From the NCBI RefSeq assembly GCF_900178525.1, contig NZ_FXDJ01000006.1, positions 62,001-126,000 of the forward strand: 64,000 nt of DNA, read 5' to 3'. Below the pieces are notes generated by a model. The model saw nothing but the letters and a program-made list of their open reading frames with translations. It did no database searches and had not been told where the DNA came from. Below are positions 35,277 through 45,600 of this stretch, in pieces. A program made the position numbers and the translations under genes. Each line of letters begins with the position of its first letter. Within the stretch, counting starts at the first letter, position 1. This stretch comes from Massilibacteroides vaginae (lineage in GTDB: Bacteria > Bacteroidota > Bacteroidia > Bacteroidales > Tannerellaceae).

Positions 35277-36219
35277 GTTGTGATTTGCTTTCAAAATTGT
35301 ACCTTAGTTCATTGATTACAGTGGGTAGTTTAGGGAAGCCGTGACTTACCAGTTGTGATTTGCTTTCAAAATTGTACCTTAGTTCATTGATTACAGTCAA
35401 CTGCGGTTCGGAAATTTACATATAGGTGTTGTGATTTGCTTTCAAAATTGTACCTTAGTTCATTGATTACAGTCAACTGCGGTTCGGAAATTTACATATA
35501 GGTGTTGTGATTTGCTTTCAAAATTGTACCTTAGTTCATTGATTACAGTCAACTTCCGCTTTTTTAATAGCGTCAGAAGTTGTGATTTGCTTTCAAAATT
35601 GTACCTTAGTTCATTGATTACAGTAATTGACGTATCGCAAGGTACGGGGGCGTGGTTGTGATTTGCTTTCAAAATTGTACCTTAGTTCATTGATTACAGT
35701 AAGCGGTATTCAGGGAGTGGTTGGAGTATCGTTGTGATTTGCTTTCAAAATTGTACCTTAGTTCATTGATTACAGTAGGAACACAGCAGTTATATTTTAA
35801 CAGTAGTTGTGATTTGCTTTCAAAATTGTACCTTAGTTCATTGATTACAGTGCGTATACCCTCCTTGGAAAAGGCGCTCACGGTTGTGATTTGCTTTCAA
35901 AATTGTACCTTAGTTCATTGATTACAGTTTCGGAACAGTATCTGAACCTATAAATTCAGTTGTGATTTGCTTTCAAAATTGTACCTTAGTTCATTGATTA
36001 CAGTTCGAAGTTATGATTATATCCTTGCGGCTAAGTTGTGATTTGCTTTCAAAATTGTACCTTAGTTCATTGATTACAGTGCACTCCAATCAAGTACGAT
36101 GAGGCAACTGTTGTGATTTGCTTTCAAAATTGTACCTTAGTTCATTGATTACAGTGACTACCGTATGAAGGACCAAGCCGTGAAGGTTGTGATTTGCTTT
36201 CAAAATTGTACCTTAGTTC
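35277..36219 (+). CRISPR. Type II-C CRISPR array, upstream segment (12 repeats plus 34 nt of a 13th)
   Basis: The repeat is 46 nt, beginning GTTGTGATTTGCTTTCAAAA and ending TTCATTGATTACAGT. Copies start at 35277, 35352, 35428, 35504, 35579, 35655, 35731, 35806, 35883, 35959, 36035, 36110 and 36186. Spacers are 29-31 nt. Spacers 2 and 3 are identical. Repeat 13 is cut after 34 nt by the IS66 at 36220. Plus-strand transcription follows from pairing of the repeat 5' half with the tracrRNA anti-repeat. The flank 35077-35276 would be the leader side; AAACAGTGG occurs twice (35249, 35264) directly before repeat 1. Confidence 0.98.
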
Positions 36220-36310
36220 GTAAGCATTCGGTGTCCCCCGTATTGATAGCAAACGATTTTCAGTTATAGAGAAGTAACTTTCAAAAACTACGAAAACATT
36301 CGGAGTCGTT

Positions 36311-37972
36311 TCAGATTTTCTTGGATTTTTCTTTGGAGTTTTTTTGCATCCACTTGTGTGGTAACAGTTCTGCCAAATCTTTCGTATAATCGGTATCGTA
36401 GTCATGGATGTGACTCAATACATAGAGCATCCAGTCCCGGAAGTTAGCATCAACCGCTTTACAACAGCCCAGTAGAGAGTACAGCACTGCGGCATCTTCC
36501 GCCGCATCGTGATTTCCACAAAAGAGATAGTTCTTTCGCCCCAAAGCCAGGGGACGGATGCTGTTTTCGGCCAGATTATTATCCATGCGATATCGGCCGT
36601 CCAGATGATAACGGGTCAGACGGTGATAAATCCCGTAAGTGTATTTGATCGCTTTCCCAATCCGACCTTTGGGCAAGACTTTAGGGTATTCATTTACCAA
36701 CCATTTCTCAAAGACCACCAAGATAGGATACGCAAGACGTTCGCGCATTTGGGCCCGCTCTTCATACGTGAGATTCCGGTAATCAGCTTCCCGTTCCACC
36801 TCATAGAGCAGACCTATCTGCTCCAAGGCATATTCTGCTCTGGTTTTATCTTCTTTCAAAGCCTCTTCAAACTTCCGTCTGGCATGCGCCCAACAACCAA
36901 GAGGAAGAACACCCTGCTTGTCTTCGTAGACCTTGTATACTTCATAGCCGTCCGTTTGCAAAGCTCCCCGGAAGTCTTTGAGTAATGGCAATACCACTTT
37001 CTGTGCCCTGGAACCCTGATCGTAATGAAAGAATACGAGTGAGTCCATGACAGAACGCACCATCCAGATGTATCCCTTGATGGTTTTATGCTTCTCTTCC
37101 TGTACGATGGGAAGCGTGGTTTCATCTACCTGTATATAATCGGTAGCAAGGACTAATTCTTTGAGCCGATAGTACAGGGGGCGGAGTAAATCCGCGGTGT
37201 CTCGGAACCAACCGTTGACCGTGGGAGGAGGAAGATTGACCCCCATCTGTTTGAGCATCTGTATCTGCCGGTAAAAAGGAAGATGATTCACATATTTACC
37301 GATCAACAGTTCCGCTAAAAGAGAAGCTCCGGCATAACTGCGTGAGAGAGGTTGGTAAGCAACTGGAAGCGGAGCCGTTACGATTGGACTTGCCACTTCC
37401 TGTTGTTTATCTTTGAGCGCATATTTGTGGCGGATAATCCGACGAACATAACACTTGCCCGGTTCATACTCCAACACTTCGGTCACCTCCGGGTCCAATT
37501 CGCTCCAAACGGTATTATCGTCCAGATTATCAACTGCAGGGTAAACATGTTCTTCTTTGCGGGGTAGATCTTCCGGCAAGGGTTTGCGGACGGGTTTTTC
37601 TTTTACCCGCTCACGCGTGCGTCGTTCTTTGGAAGCGGCAAGCTCTTGGGCTGCTTTCTCTACCAGTTCCTTTTCTTCGGGCAGAACATCCATCCCCTCA
37701 AAGTCAATGCGACGTTGGCGGGGATCTTCCTTAATAAAGCGTTCACTGGTCTTACCCCACAAACGGCGGTTCAGGTAAGCTACCTGGCTTTCCAGAGAAA
37801 GTATCTTTTCCTTCTGAAGGGAGATGGTTTGTTCATAAGAGCTCTGCAGGGCATCTACATCCGTACGGTCTTTCAGTTTGCTTTTCAGGCGTTGTATCTC
37901 CTGATACTGACGGTCGCATTTATCCAAAAGCACCAGCAAAAGTTCATCCGTATTTTCGTTGTTTTCCTGCAT
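36311..37972 (-). CDS. tnpC: IS66 transposase TnpC
   Basis: This is the DDE transposase of the IS66 element. The 553-residue protein has an N-terminal coiled coil (about 1-65), a zinc-finger/helix region with EYEPGKCYVRRIIRHKYA, and the catalytic domain. The latter starts YIQVDETTLPIV (first Asp), then QTDGYEVY (second Asp), with Glu in NLAENSIRPLALGRKNYLF. Length is normal. The frame is intact. Confidence 0.95.
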   Translation of the reverse strand: MQENNENTDELLLVLLDKCDRQYQEIQRLKSKLKDRTDVDALQSSYEQTISLQKEKILSLESQVAYLNRRLWGKTSERFIKEDPRQRRIDFEGMDVLPEEKELVEKAAQELAASKERRTRERVKEKPVRKPLPEDLPRKEEHVYPAVDNLDDNTVWSELDPEVTEVLEYEPGKCYVRRIIRHKYALKDKQQEVASPIVTAPLPVAYQPLSRSYAGASLLAELLIGKYVNHLPFYRQIQMLKQMGVNLPPPTVNGWFRDTADLLRPLYYRLKELVLATDYIQVDETTLPIVQEEKHKTIKGYIWMVRSVMDSLVFFHYDQGSRAQKVVLPLLKDFRGALQTDGYEVYKVYEDKQGVLPLGCWAHARRKFEEALKEDKTRAEYALEQIGLLYEVEREADYRNLTYEERAQMRERLAYPILVVFEKWLVNEYPKVLPKGRIGKAIKYTYGIYHRLTRYHLDGRYRMDNNLAENSIRPLALGRKNYLFCGNHDAAEDAAVLYSLLGCCKAVDANFRDWMLYVLSHIHDYDTDYTKDLAELLPHKWMQKNSKEKSKKI

Positions 37973-38055
37973 CTATCCCCGCTTTATTACAAGAGTAAAG
38001 ATACGGAGCTTCAACGATTCAGACAAGAAAAAAGTGGGTTAACACCCTTTATTTA

Positions 38056-38403
38056 TCAGCCTTTCCAGCGTTTTTGGTGTTTGCAGGTTTGCGCATCAAT
38101 GCCTTGTATCATAAGCATCAGATTTTTCCAGGAACTCCGGTGAGAACGGCTCTCTTGATCAAAAGCAGGAAGCTTGAAAGTGCCCTCTTCAAGCCGCAAA
38201 TGATAGATAACCAATCCGCCGGTTTCCATGTGTAATACTTTCATTGAGGTGCAAGGTCGGTTGATAAAGATAAAGGCATCACCGCTCCGGATATTGCAGC
38301 CCATCTGATCGGTCACTATCCCGCTCAAGGTATAAAAGCTTTTACGCATATCGGTCGGGAAAGGATACAACCAATAGCGGATGGATTCATTCAGATTAAA
38401 CAT
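38056..38403 (-). CDS. tnpB: IS66 accessory protein TnpB
   Basis: The 115-residue protein has the IS66 Orf2 signature WLYPFPTDMRKSFYTLSGIV and GDAFIFINRPCTSMKVLHME. It is needed for transposition together with TnpA and TnpC and is unrelated to the IS200/IS605 TnpB nuclease. It lies between tnpA (3 bp) and tnpC. Confidence 0.94.
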   Translation of the reverse strand: MFNLNESIRYWLYPFPTDMRKSFYTLSGIVTDQMGCNIRSGDAFIFINRPCTSMKVLHMETGGLVIYHLRLEEGTFKLPAFDQESRSHRSSWKNLMLMIQGIDAQTCKHQKRWKG

Positions 38404-38406
38404 GGC

Positions 38407-38757
38407 TTAACGAAATAAGAGGATAAGCTGTTCCAACTGTCGGATATCCGTATCTAAAGGTAAACGGAGTTTTATTCCATTAGGATAGACCACCTCGCAA
38501 ACAGACTCGGTTTTTGATTGATGATATGAAACATCCGAATAATCAGAAGAACTCTTTGCCGGAGAACCTGAAGAATTCAACATCAACGGAACGAAACCGG
38601 AAGGGGAAGGCAATTCTCTGCCATAGGACTTCAGCTTCTTCTGCCAATAGAAAAAACGGGATAAAGAAATGCACTCGTTATGACAAAAGTCTTTGACACG
38701 GAGACCGCTGGACTTATAATGCGAATAGACAACTTCAAATTCTTTGAGATTCCACAT
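38407..38757 (-). CDS. tnpA: IS66 accessory protein TnpA
   Basis: The 116-residue protein starts with a helix-turn-helix (YSHYKSSGLRVKDFCHNE, then LSRFFYWQKKLK). It ends with YPNGIKLRLPLDTDIRQLEQ, the pattern of IS66 Orf1. It probably binds the element ends. It is the first gene of the IS operon. Confidence 0.92.
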   Translation of the reverse strand: MWNLKEFEVVYSHYKSSGLRVKDFCHNECISLSRFFYWQKKLKSYGRELPSPSGFVPLMLNSSGSPAKSSSDYSDVSYHQSKTESVCEVVYPNGIKLRLPLDTDIRQLEQLILLFR

Positions 38758-38824
38758 AATCTTTTTTGGGCAAAGATAGAACCAAGTAAAGCTAAGAAAA
38801 AGACGGAGGACGCCGAATGCTTAC

Positions 38825-40966
38825 CTTAGTTCATTGATTACAGTCCGCACACGTAATATAATCCGTAACAACGTGTTGTGATTTGCTTTCAAAATTGTAC
38901 CTTAATTCATTGATTACAGTCGAATAGGCTTACCATACCGTTCTCTTAAAGTTGTGATTTGCTTTCAAAATTGTACCTTAGTTCATTGATTACAGTGCTT
39001 ATTATAATGATTGTATAACCAAGTTGTTGTGATTTGCTTTCAAAATTGTACCTTAGTTCATTGATTACAGTTGTCCTTAAATTCCAAAGGCACATCCATT
39101 TGTTGTGATTTGCTTTCAAAATTGTACCTTAGTTCATTGATTACAGTAGGTTCAAAGCCGAACATTTCAGCTACAAGTTGTGATTTGCTTTCAAAATTGT
39201 ACCTTAGTTCATTGATTACAGTCCGATCTGTCATTCTCATTGTACCTGATAGGTTGTGATTTGCTTTCAAAATTGTACCTTAGTTCATTGATTACAGTAG
39301 GTTCAAAGCCGAACATTTCAGCTACAAGTTGTGATTTGCTTTCAAAATTGTACCTTAGTTCATTGATTACAGTTTCCACGATTTACTAACAGATATGGAT
39401 TCCGTTGTGATTTGCTTTCAAAATTGTACCTTAGTTCATTGATTACAGTCCGATCTGTCATTCTCATTGTACCTGATAGGTTGTGATTTGCTTTCAAAAT
39501 TGTACCTTAGTTCATTGATTACAGTTGGGCTTTTACATAAACCACGAAGAAACAGGTTGTGATTTGCTTTCAAAATTGTACCTTAGTTCATTGATTACAG
39601 TTCTTTTAGCGAATCGTAAGGCGTACGGCGGGTTGTGATTTGCTTTCAAAATTGTACCTTAGTTCATTGATTACAGTCTATTGACATTGTTGGCAAGAAA
39701 GATAATAGTTGTGATTTGCTTTCAAAATTGTACCTTAGTTCATTGATTACAGTCCGATCTGTCATTCTCATTGTACCTGATAGGTTGTGATTTGCTTTCA
39801 AAATTGTACCTTAGTTCATTGATTACAGTTGGGCTTTTACATAAACCACGAAGAAACAGGTTGTGATTTGCTTTCAAAATTGTACCTTAGTTCATTGATT
39901 ACAGTTCTTTTAGCGAATCGTAAGGCGTACGGCGGGTTGTGATTTGCTTTCAAAATTGTACCTTAGTTCATTGATTACAGTGCCTAAGCTATTGGTATGT
40001 CCGCAAGGAAGTTGTGATTTGCTTTCAAAATTGTACCTTAGTTCATTGATTACAGTGGAAATCGGCAATGAAGCACGTCAACAAGAGTTGTGATTTGCTT
40101 TCAAAATTGTACCTTAGTTCATTGATTACAGTAAACCAGCCATTTCCTTTTTCCGTGATATGTTGTGATTTGCTTTCAAAATTGTACCTTAGTTCATTGA
40201 TTACAGTAACTTATGCTGTCCGCTATTAACGGGGATAGTTGTGATTTGCTTTCAAAATTGTACCTTAGTTCATTGATTACAGTCCTCCGCATTTTTTTTC
40301 AAGGTTCAGGGAGGTTGTGATTTGCTTTCAAAATTGTACCTTAGTTCATTGATTACAGTTATGAGGGGTACAACTATCATTCCGTTGCTGTTGTGATTTG
40401 CTTTCAAAATTGTACCTTAGTTCATTGATTACAGTACGGACGTTCCTGATTATTGGTGGGATGGCGTTGTGATTTGCTTTCAAAATTGTACCTTAGTTCA
40501 TTGATTACAGTCGATACCGCCTGATTCTCTTAAGTCTGCCAGTTGTGATTTGCTTTCAAAATTGTACCTTAGTTCATTGATTACAGTAAGGATAATGTCG
40601 TGATGCCGGTTGTGTATGTTGTGATTTGCTTTCAAAATTGTACCTTAGTTCATTGATTACAGTCGCTATCAATTAACATATTGGATGGATAGAGTTGTGA
40701 TTTGCTTTCAAAATTGTACCTTAGTTCATTGATTACAGTTTGAGTACTTTTTATCAACAGAATACTTCAGTTGTGATTTGCTTTCAAAATTGTACCTTAG
40801 TTCATTGATTACAGTATGTGATAGAAGATGATGGATACGTTTATAGTTGTGATTTGCTTTCAAAATTGTACCTTAGTTCATTGATTACAGTTTGACGTTG
40901 TAGAAGGTAAAGGGCTTTCAGTTGTGATTTGCTTTCAAAATTGTACCTTAGTTCATTGATTACAGT
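38825..40966 (+). CRISPR. Type II-C CRISPR array, downstream segment (12 nt of repeat 13 plus repeats 14-41)
   Basis: After the target duplication the split repeat resumes; 38833-38844 completes it. Full repeats start at 38875, 38951, 39026, 39102, 39177, 39253, 39328, 39404, 39480, 39556, 39632, 39708, 39784, 39860, 39936, 40011, 40087, 40162, 40238, 40314, 40390, 40466, 40542, 40618, 40694, 40770, 40846 and 40921. Repeat 14 (38875) has one G-to-A change (CCTTAATTC). Counting both segments there are 41 repeats and 40 spacers, about 34 of them distinct. Spacers 21-23 recur in order as 25-27, spacer 18 equals 21 and 25, and spacer 17 equals 19. Confidence 0.98.
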
Positions 40967-41032
40967 ATACCACACAGTAATAACGTATATATCAACGTAT
41001 TACAAAGGTTGTTTGCATTTGATTTTTTATTA

Positions 41033-41417
<385 letters not shown>

Positions 41418-42353
41418 TTATAACAATTCAGGGTACTTTATCCGGCGTAATTTACCTTCAAAACATAAGTTTAGTGAGGCGGCTGTTTGTCCTGCTGCAA
41501 CCATTAATGGACTACGTCGTTTTTCTATCATCACATCTATTGTTGGAATTGCAAGAAGTTTTGCTTTTACTGAAGTTGTTAATTCTGAATAATTTTCGCC
41601 ACTCTTTACTATTGAAAATACAAGGTCATCAACAAACGGGCGATACGGCTCCATTATATCATCGGCCAAACAATAAGCGTTATAGCGATTATGGTGATGA
41701 ATTCCTAATGTAGGCAACAAACCACTACCTACCAACGAACGTGCAATAACTGCTCTCAAAACCGCATACCCATAATTTAATAAATTATTGGGGGGATCAC
41801 AATCTCTTCCTCTTGTAAAGTTATCAATCATAGGAAAGGCTTCCTTCCAATAATATGCAGCAGAACGTGCTTCATGATTATCAGCATCTCCACTCTTCAC
41901 CTCCCCTGCCCAATACAACATATTACGAATATTACACGTTCTATGTTTTTTCAAGACTCTGGCTTGATTTGTTATTTTAGCCTTGATTGTTTGTTGCCAT
42001 AGGTTTTTTTTCAATGGATCAGAGGCATTTATTTGTGATGCAAATCTCTCACTTTGTAAAGTATTCTTTGAAAGAGGTAACATCATACCAACAGGCATTC
42101 TGGTACTATCACAAGTTAATAGGGCAACATTATTTGCCAACAACTTTTCTATTAATCCATGAGTTAACGTTATTTGTTTATGATCAAGCATAACAACACC
42201 TAAATCTTCAATAGGAAAAGATGCCTCACTAACCTTTTTGAAATGATCTGGCAACGAATCATTTTTTTCAATTTCCGGCAACTTAATAATAAGTTGTTCA
42301 TTACGGAGACTCAAATAGGCCGGATTACCAAAATACAATGTTTTCTTTATCAT
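41418..42353 (-). CDS. cas1: CRISPR-associated integrase Cas1
   Basis: Cas1 catalyses insertion of new spacers at the leader-proximal repeat. The 311-residue protein begins MIKKTLYFGNPAYLSLRNEQL. The catalytic region has RSAAYYWKEAFP (Glu region), LGIHHHNRYNAYCLADDIMEPYRP (His and Asp, in two parts) and PLMVAAGQTAASLN. Its start codon is 280 bp from the cas9 stop. That gap holds the crRNA-like RNA candidate and a short sequence matching its guide. Confidence 0.95.
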   Translation of the reverse strand: MIKKTLYFGNPAYLSLRNEQLIIKLPEIEKNDSLPDHFKKVSEASFPIEDLGVVMLDHKQITLTHGLIEKLLANNVALLTCDSTRMPVGMMLPLSKNTLQSERFASQINASDPLKKNLWQQTIKAKITNQARVLKKHRTCNIRNMLYWAGEVKSGDADNHEARSAAYYWKEAFPMIDNFTRGRDCDPPNNLLNYGYAVLRAVIARSLVGSGLLPTLGIHHHNRYNAYCLADDIMEPYRPFVDDLVFSIVKSGENYSELTTSVKAKLLAIPTIDVMIEKRRSPLMVAAGQTAASLNLCFEGKLRRIKYPELL

Positions 42354-42384
42354 AATTTAACACCAAAACAAAATAAAATGACTC

Positions 42385-42395
42385 TAAACTCAATA
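42385..42395 (+). promoter_or_regulatory. 11-bp site upstream of cas1 complementary to the crRNA-like guide
   Basis: TAAACTCAATA is the exact reverse complement of TATTGAGTTTA (42547-42557), the last 11 nt before the partial CRISPR repeat. It lies 32-42 bp upstream of the cas1 ATG. On the protospacer strand it is followed by GAGTCATTTT, the place of a PAM. A -7-like TTATTTTG (42409-42402, minus strand) is nearby. Confidence 0.5.
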
Positions 42396-42412
42396 AATGT
42401 TCAAAATAAATT

Positions 42413-42420
42413 TATCTTTG
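42413..42420 (+). promoter_or_regulatory. -7 element for a plus-strand transcript between cas1 and cas9
   Basis: TATCTTTG is a perfect TAnnTTTG, directed toward the crRNA-like element. No TTG was found at the 19-bp distance, so strength is unclear. Confidence 0.45.
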
Positions 42421-42425
42421 CAGAT

Positions 42426-42616
42426 GAATGCTTATCAATTTTTTAATTATTATTTGGAGGGTATTTATTTATACATGATAGCTTTTTCATAAAAAAGCTA
42501 TCACCTCCAAAATTAGATTTTAACAAAATAAATTCAATACAATAAATATTGAGTTTAGTTGTGATTTGCTTTTTTTATTTTGAGAGGAGGAATACTTAAT
42601 TCCTCCTCTTTTTTTT
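42426..42616 (+). ncRNA. Candidate crRNA-like regulatory RNA (partial CRISPR repeat plus terminator)
   Basis: The intergenic region between cas9 and cas1 carries GTTGTGATTTGCTTT at 42558-42572, identical to the first 15 nt of the CRISPR repeat. This is the part that forms the 14-bp lower stem with the tracrRNA anti-repeat. It is followed by U/A-rich sequence and an intrinsic terminator. The 30 nt before it (42528-42557) would be the guide; its last 11 nt match a site upstream of cas1. Upstream, TTTGGAGG (42453-42460) and CCTCCAAA (42504-42511) enclose an 11-bp hairpin GATAGCTTTTT/AAAAAGCTATC (42477-42502). The RNA start (about 42426 or nearer 42528) is not known. Confidence 0.55.
42583..42616 (+). 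terminator. Intrinsic terminator of the crRNA-like RNA
   Basis: AGAGGAGGAAT (42583-42593) pairs perfectly with ATTCCTCCTCT (42599-42609), followed by a T-run to 42616. The minus side lacks a comparable T-run, so it is oriented for plus-strand transcription, not for cas9. Confidence 0.8.
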
Positions 42617-42633
42617 AAATAATAAATCAAGCC

Positions 42634-45600
42634 TCAATCCTGTTCAATATTAACAATCTGTCCAATATGATTTACTCTTACTTTCACAATATCAGTAAGA
42701 CCACCAAGTCCTATTCTCAACCAGGTAATTCCTTTCAAAGCATTATTATCATCAACATTAGTTTCCAAATGATGTCTGAAAAAATAATCTCTTGTTGCAA
42801 TTTTTTGTACCCTAAACAAATTAGGGCTGATTGTTGAATAATTATCAGGATTCTTTAAATCTATTTCATTCGGATCAAAGCCAGTATGCGGATTCGGAAA
42901 AACAAAATACTCATTTTGCTTCATTGTAAACAGAAACTCCCAACCTTCACTTGCGTTATAAGATTTATCAATAATCGGTTGATGAAGGGTTGCACGCATT
43001 GTTGCCTCAAAAAAAGAAACTACAGTTTCTTGCAAATTCCCAGCCTTATCTTTATAGATGGCTACATGATGATTATTTCCTGTATTAACAAAGTCCACAG
43101 GAATCTTCCGTCCTTCTTTATCTAAAATAAATCTACCGTCTTTATCTTTTTTATCATGCAAAGCATTCGCATTACTTACACCTCGAATAGTAACTCGTTT
43201 AATACAAATTCCTTTTTTTTCATTTAACCAAATTGGATTTTCCTCTAAGTTTGAAAACGCCTTCTTATTATCTCCTCCAAATTCATTTAATCTTGCTTGT
43301 AGAATTTTTCTAATTTTATGATCAATCACTTTATCCAATTTCAAATCCGGGGCTATTTCTTTCCGAATGGTATAGATATATTCTAAATTGACTAACTTAA
43401 CCTTTTCCGGCAGCATTTCCGTATGATTTTCATCTAAAAACAAAGGAGATTTTGATATCGAATTCTTTCCTGAAAATGCTTTTCGGGGATCATTATCAAA
43501 TAAAGCTAACCGCTTAAGTAAAGCCTTTTTATGACATTCAGGTACGACCTTCGCTATTTTAATCTCATCAAAAGAGGCGCCGACTTTTTCTGTTTTTGTG
43601 ACATACTGCTGAATACGGCCATAAATTGTTTCATTATGAAGCTGACCTCTTGGAGTAAGCTGTTTCTTTTTACTCACTCCCTCTTTTTTATCAATCGTAT
43701 TTACATTAGTTGTAGCAACTTTATTCTTTGCTTTAATTGAAACAAAAAGATTTTCCAAATGCATTCTGGCTTCTTTTCGAAATTCATGCAATTGCATGGG
43801 AGGTTTAAATTTCAACTTGTTCTTACTATCTCTTGACAAATATTTTTGCTCTATACCATAGATATCACTTGTCTTATCAATTCTTGAATTCAAATTATTG
43901 AGATACTGAATATAAACATGTTTCGTAAAAGCAACTGTTAAAGCATCCATCGCATGATGCCTATGATCATTACGCTTTGTCCAATCCGTAATACGTTTTA
44001 CAATATGACCGTCTCTATTCTCAAAAACCTCCGTTAACCCTAATTTATCATACTTATCCCAGTTCAGCTCTTTCATCACATCTACAAGCTGCCAATCCTC
44101 ACGCAATCTATCTGTTATGGCACCCGTAGTCGAAACTACATTTTTAACCAGTTCTTCTAATATTTCTTTTGCTTTTTTGGCTATATATTGCGTATCATTC
44201 AAGTCTCGATTTATAAACCCATCAGGAATAGCATCTCCTTTAATTTTAAGCTTCACATATTTTGCCTTTGAAATCGCACTCTGTTTAAACAGTGAATCCA
44301 GCCGTTGTTCATAATCTTCAACACCTTCGTCTCCTTTCTTCTTAAATATATAATCCCATGCTGTATCATTTCCTTTTTCACGATTTATACTACTTAACTC
44401 TAACGTTTTATTTGAAAAAGAATCATCAAATAATCGCGATTGAGGAATAATATGTTCTATGTCAAATTCTTTTGAAAACAATTTTTCCGGAGAAATATAA
44501 GTTTTAGAATAGAGTGTATGGTAACCATTATGTTTTAGCTCTTCATATAATTTATAGCGAATAATATCATTACGACTAATATGAGATAGTCCAAACTTAT
44601 TTTTCAATATATTTTTGACCTCTTCATTGTTTATAGCTGTCTGATTTATATTTTGAGTCATTAACGCACGCTGCTTTGCATTCTTCCTTAGCTCTCTCGC
44701 TAGTTCTATCCGTATTTCGTCAGGCTTACCATAAGTATCAATAATTAAATTGATCACATTTATCATTTGATTCAATATCTTTTCGACTACTGGATTACGC
44801 AAACTGTTCTTCGAAAAATTTTCCAATCGTTCTTTATACTGCTTCTGCTCTTTCTCTTCAACAGTCATCGATTTAGCCGAATGCTGATAGCCCGCTTTGA
44901 AACAAGCATCACTGTATTTCATTCCTTCTCTTAAATAAGGTAATATTCGTCTTATTGCTTTTGCGCTTAGACTCCCATAATCATTCTGAAAAGTAATTTT
45001 TGCAAACAAAGTTGAAAAGGATTTTTCAAACCCAAACAGATCAGTAATTTTTTGAATTAGTTTTTCATTTCCTGTATTTGATTTATCACCTTCAAAAGAA
45101 TATAAAAGATGCCACAACTGAAACAAAGGTTGTTTTTCAATGCTACTGCCCTCTAAAGTTGAGTCAAAATTAAGTAGTCCAACATTATAACCTAAAGCAC
45201 AAAAAACAGAGCTTACTAATTCTAACACCTCTGAGGAATTCATTTTTTGAAAAACATATTTCCCATGCCCACTCAATTCTATTATATCCTGATAAACCTC
45301 AAATAAAGCAGCTTGTGTGCGGTTTCCTTCAATTCTATCAATATTCAATTCAATTTTTGAGGTTTTCTTAAAAAGAAGTTTTATGACCTCAGAAGCTTTC
45401 ATTTCTTTTTTTATATTCAGCTCTTTAAATAAAGTTTCCTTTTCTTCTTGAGTTAGGAAACGTTTCTCAAAACCACCTCCTTCATTCTTAACAACAATAT
45501 CATTTAATATCTGCCATATTTTAAACTCTTGAAAAATTGGCGAAGACTTAGGGCATACTCTAAATCCATTTTTCTTTATCTTCTTTTTACCGTCTACAAT

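Larger units (their letters stand above)
36220..38824 (-). mobile_element. Complete IS66-family insertion sequence inside a CRISPR repeat
   Basis: The element is 2605 bp. Terminal inverted repeats are GTAAGCATTCGGTGTCCCCC at the left (36220) and the complement of GGACGCCGAATGCTTAC at the right (38824), 19 of 21 matching. The 8-bp target duplication CTTAGTTC lies at 36212-36219 and 38825-38832, exactly as expected for IS66. It encodes TnpA, TnpB and TnpC on the minus strand, all open, so it may still be active. Confidence 0.96.

Noticed and set aside
35146-36405. Several minus- and plus-strand open frames with a repeated peptide (TVINELRYNFESKSQ)
   Set aside because: They are translations of the 46-nt CRISPR repeat, not genes. 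The same applies to frames near 39058-39270.
38056-38757. IS66 TnpB as an RNA-guided nuclease
   Set aside because: The name is shared with the IS200/IS605 nuclease, but this 115-aa IS66 Orf2 protein has no RuvC domain.
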